A stretch of 5,296 nt of DNA, from NCBI GenBank assembly GCA_001829395.1, contig MIBD01000078.1, forward strand, positions 957 through 6,252, read 5' to 3'. This document shows positions 4,569-5,296 of the stretch, piece by piece (the first letter of the stretch is position 1; every line of letters begins with the position of its first letter). Under the pieces are notes generated by a model. The model worked only from the letters and a program-made list of their open reading frames with translations. It searched no databases and was not told the origin of the DNA. A program made the position numbers and the translations under genes. Origin of the DNA: Spirochaetes bacterium GWF1_49_6 (lineage in GTDB: Bacteria > Spirochaetota > Brevinematia > Brevinematales > GWF1-51-8).

Positions 4569-5216
4569 TTAGAAGATTACACCGCAACCCATTCCCACAA
4601 TTGGTTTGAGTAAAAATATAGAATATTGTTGTGGATAAACCCAGTTTACGCCCGGAGCTATGAGATGATAATTGGTGCTCTGAGTTTGAATTTGAATACC
4701 TATACCGGTATATGGTTCAATGAAGAACGTTTCGTTAATTTGCATCTTATATCCCATTTTAAAGTAAATACCGAATTTGGCAAAACGTTCTTCTACCATC
4801 GTAGAGCCGTTTGTGAGTTGAAGTTCTGCTTGACTTAGGTTAATTGTCGTTTTGACACCCAAGCCTATATAAAACGATTCGGTTGGATAGATTTTTAGTT
4901 CGACGATTGGTGTTAACAATATATCAACCAAGTTTGTGTTGAAGAATGAATCACTATGGATATAGGTTAAAGTTTTTGCACCAGTACCTATAGATAGTGA
5001 TAGCGACCTTGACAGATATAACTCTCCAGCGAAACCAAACCCTTCACCTGAACTATATGTGATATTATCAAATGTTGCACCATACTCCAATGCGTTGAAA
5101 TGGAGTGCGAAACTATTCGTTTTTTCTTTGGTATCTGCTATCCCAGTGAGGTTAGTCTCTGCGAATAATATACTGTCAAGGAAAATGAAAACGATAAATG
5201 CGAAGCCCCTTTTCAT
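4569..5216 (-). CDS. Small outer-membrane beta-barrel protein, function unknown
   Basis: No specific family is recognised, but the architecture is clear. Residues 1-19 (MKRG, then a hydrophobic run, then LFA before ETNLTG) form a signal peptide with a likely cleavage after Ala19. The mature part of about 196 residues alternates short polar and hydrophobic stretches with many aromatic residues and Gly, typical of transmembrane beta-strands, for example FGFAGELYLSRSLSLSIGTG, ILLTPIVELKIYP, SFYIGLGVKT, KFGIYFKMGYKM and FFIEPYTGIGIQI. The chain ends in GCGVIF, and a C-terminal Phe is the usual recognition signal for the BAM outer-membrane assembly machine. Length and pattern suit an eight-to-ten-strand barrel of the OmpA/OmpW-like general class. 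The start has AGGAG six bases upstream (5223-5227). No clear promoter lies before the window end. The gene is AT-richer than amtB and the DAHP synthase gene. Substrate or role cannot be inferred. Confidence 0.8.
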   Translation of the reverse strand: MKRGFAFIVFIFLDSILFAETNLTGIADTKEKTNSFALHFNALEYGATFDNITYSSGEGFGFAGELYLSRSLSLSIGTGAKTLTYIHSDSFFNTNLVDILLTPIVELKIYPTESFYIGLGVKTTINLSQAELQLTNGSTMVEERFAKFGIYFKMGYKMQINETFFIEPYTGIGIQIQTQSTNYHLIAPGVNWVYPQQYSIFLLKPIVGMGCGVIF

Positions 5217-5296
5217 AACTATCTCCTATGTAAAATGTCAAATCTCTATACTTTTCCAAACATGATAACAGAACATAATGAGTTTCCTGGCGACAG
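5217..5296. other. Upstream region of the barrel-protein gene
   Basis: It contains the ribosome binding site (AGGAG, 5223-5227). A minus-strand TATAGA (near 5256-5251) could be a -10 box, but no good -35 box precedes it at the right distance. Nothing else is recognised before the window end. Confidence 0.4.

Noticed and set aside
5213..5241. Perfect TTGACA on the minus strand (5241-5236) upstream of the barrel gene as a promoter
   Set aside because: A -10 box at 17 bases would overlap the start codon and put the transcript start inside the gene.

Overview
The window looks like chromosomal DNA of a Gram-negative (two-membrane) bacterium. The evidence is a small outer-membrane beta-barrel protein with a signal peptide and a C-terminal phenylalanine, strong Shine-Dalgarno sites, and a textbook sigma-54 promoter. 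The phylum cannot be fixed from the sequence. A spirochaete or similar deep lineage is a guess from the feel of the barrel protein and the class II DAHP synthase, not a result.

Layout: 1-350 holds no gene I can support. 351-2130 is a nitrogen-assimilation operon on the minus strand: sigma-54 promoter (2116-2130), a 5' hairpin starting at the predicted +1, amtB (ammonium channel), glnK (PII regulator), and a strong intrinsic terminator (351-380). 2131-2299 is a divergent, AT-rich intergenic region with two inverted repeats that could be activator sites. 2300-3700 on the plus strand is a class II DAHP synthase gene (first step of the shikimate pathway) with its own near-consensus sigma-70 promoter and a very short leader. 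3675-4467 on the minus strand is a HigB/HigA-type toxin-antitoxin module with a palindrome next to a consensus promoter. 4569-5216 on the minus strand is the barrel protein gene.

The most interesting structure is that the last 39 bases of the DAHP synthase coding region (3656-3694) recur as a 36/39 direct repeat at 4475-4513, on the far side of the toxin-antitoxin module. The second copy still reads in frame to a stop (ending MRDKN instead of MRDA). The AT-rich module therefore looks like a small cassette inserted at, or captured next to, the 3' end of a GC-rich housekeeping gene, which kept or regained an intact end. The antitoxin's C-terminal half is diverged and its reading frame runs out of the cassette into the antisense strand of the DAHP synthase gene.

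Working together: amtB and glnK are expected to be induced under nitrogen limitation through RpoN and an NtrC-like activator, with GlnK gating AmtB. The DAHP synthase is an independent biosynthetic unit transcribed divergently. The toxin-antitoxin pair and the barrel protein belong to an AT-richer accessory stretch beginning right after the DAHP synthase gene.
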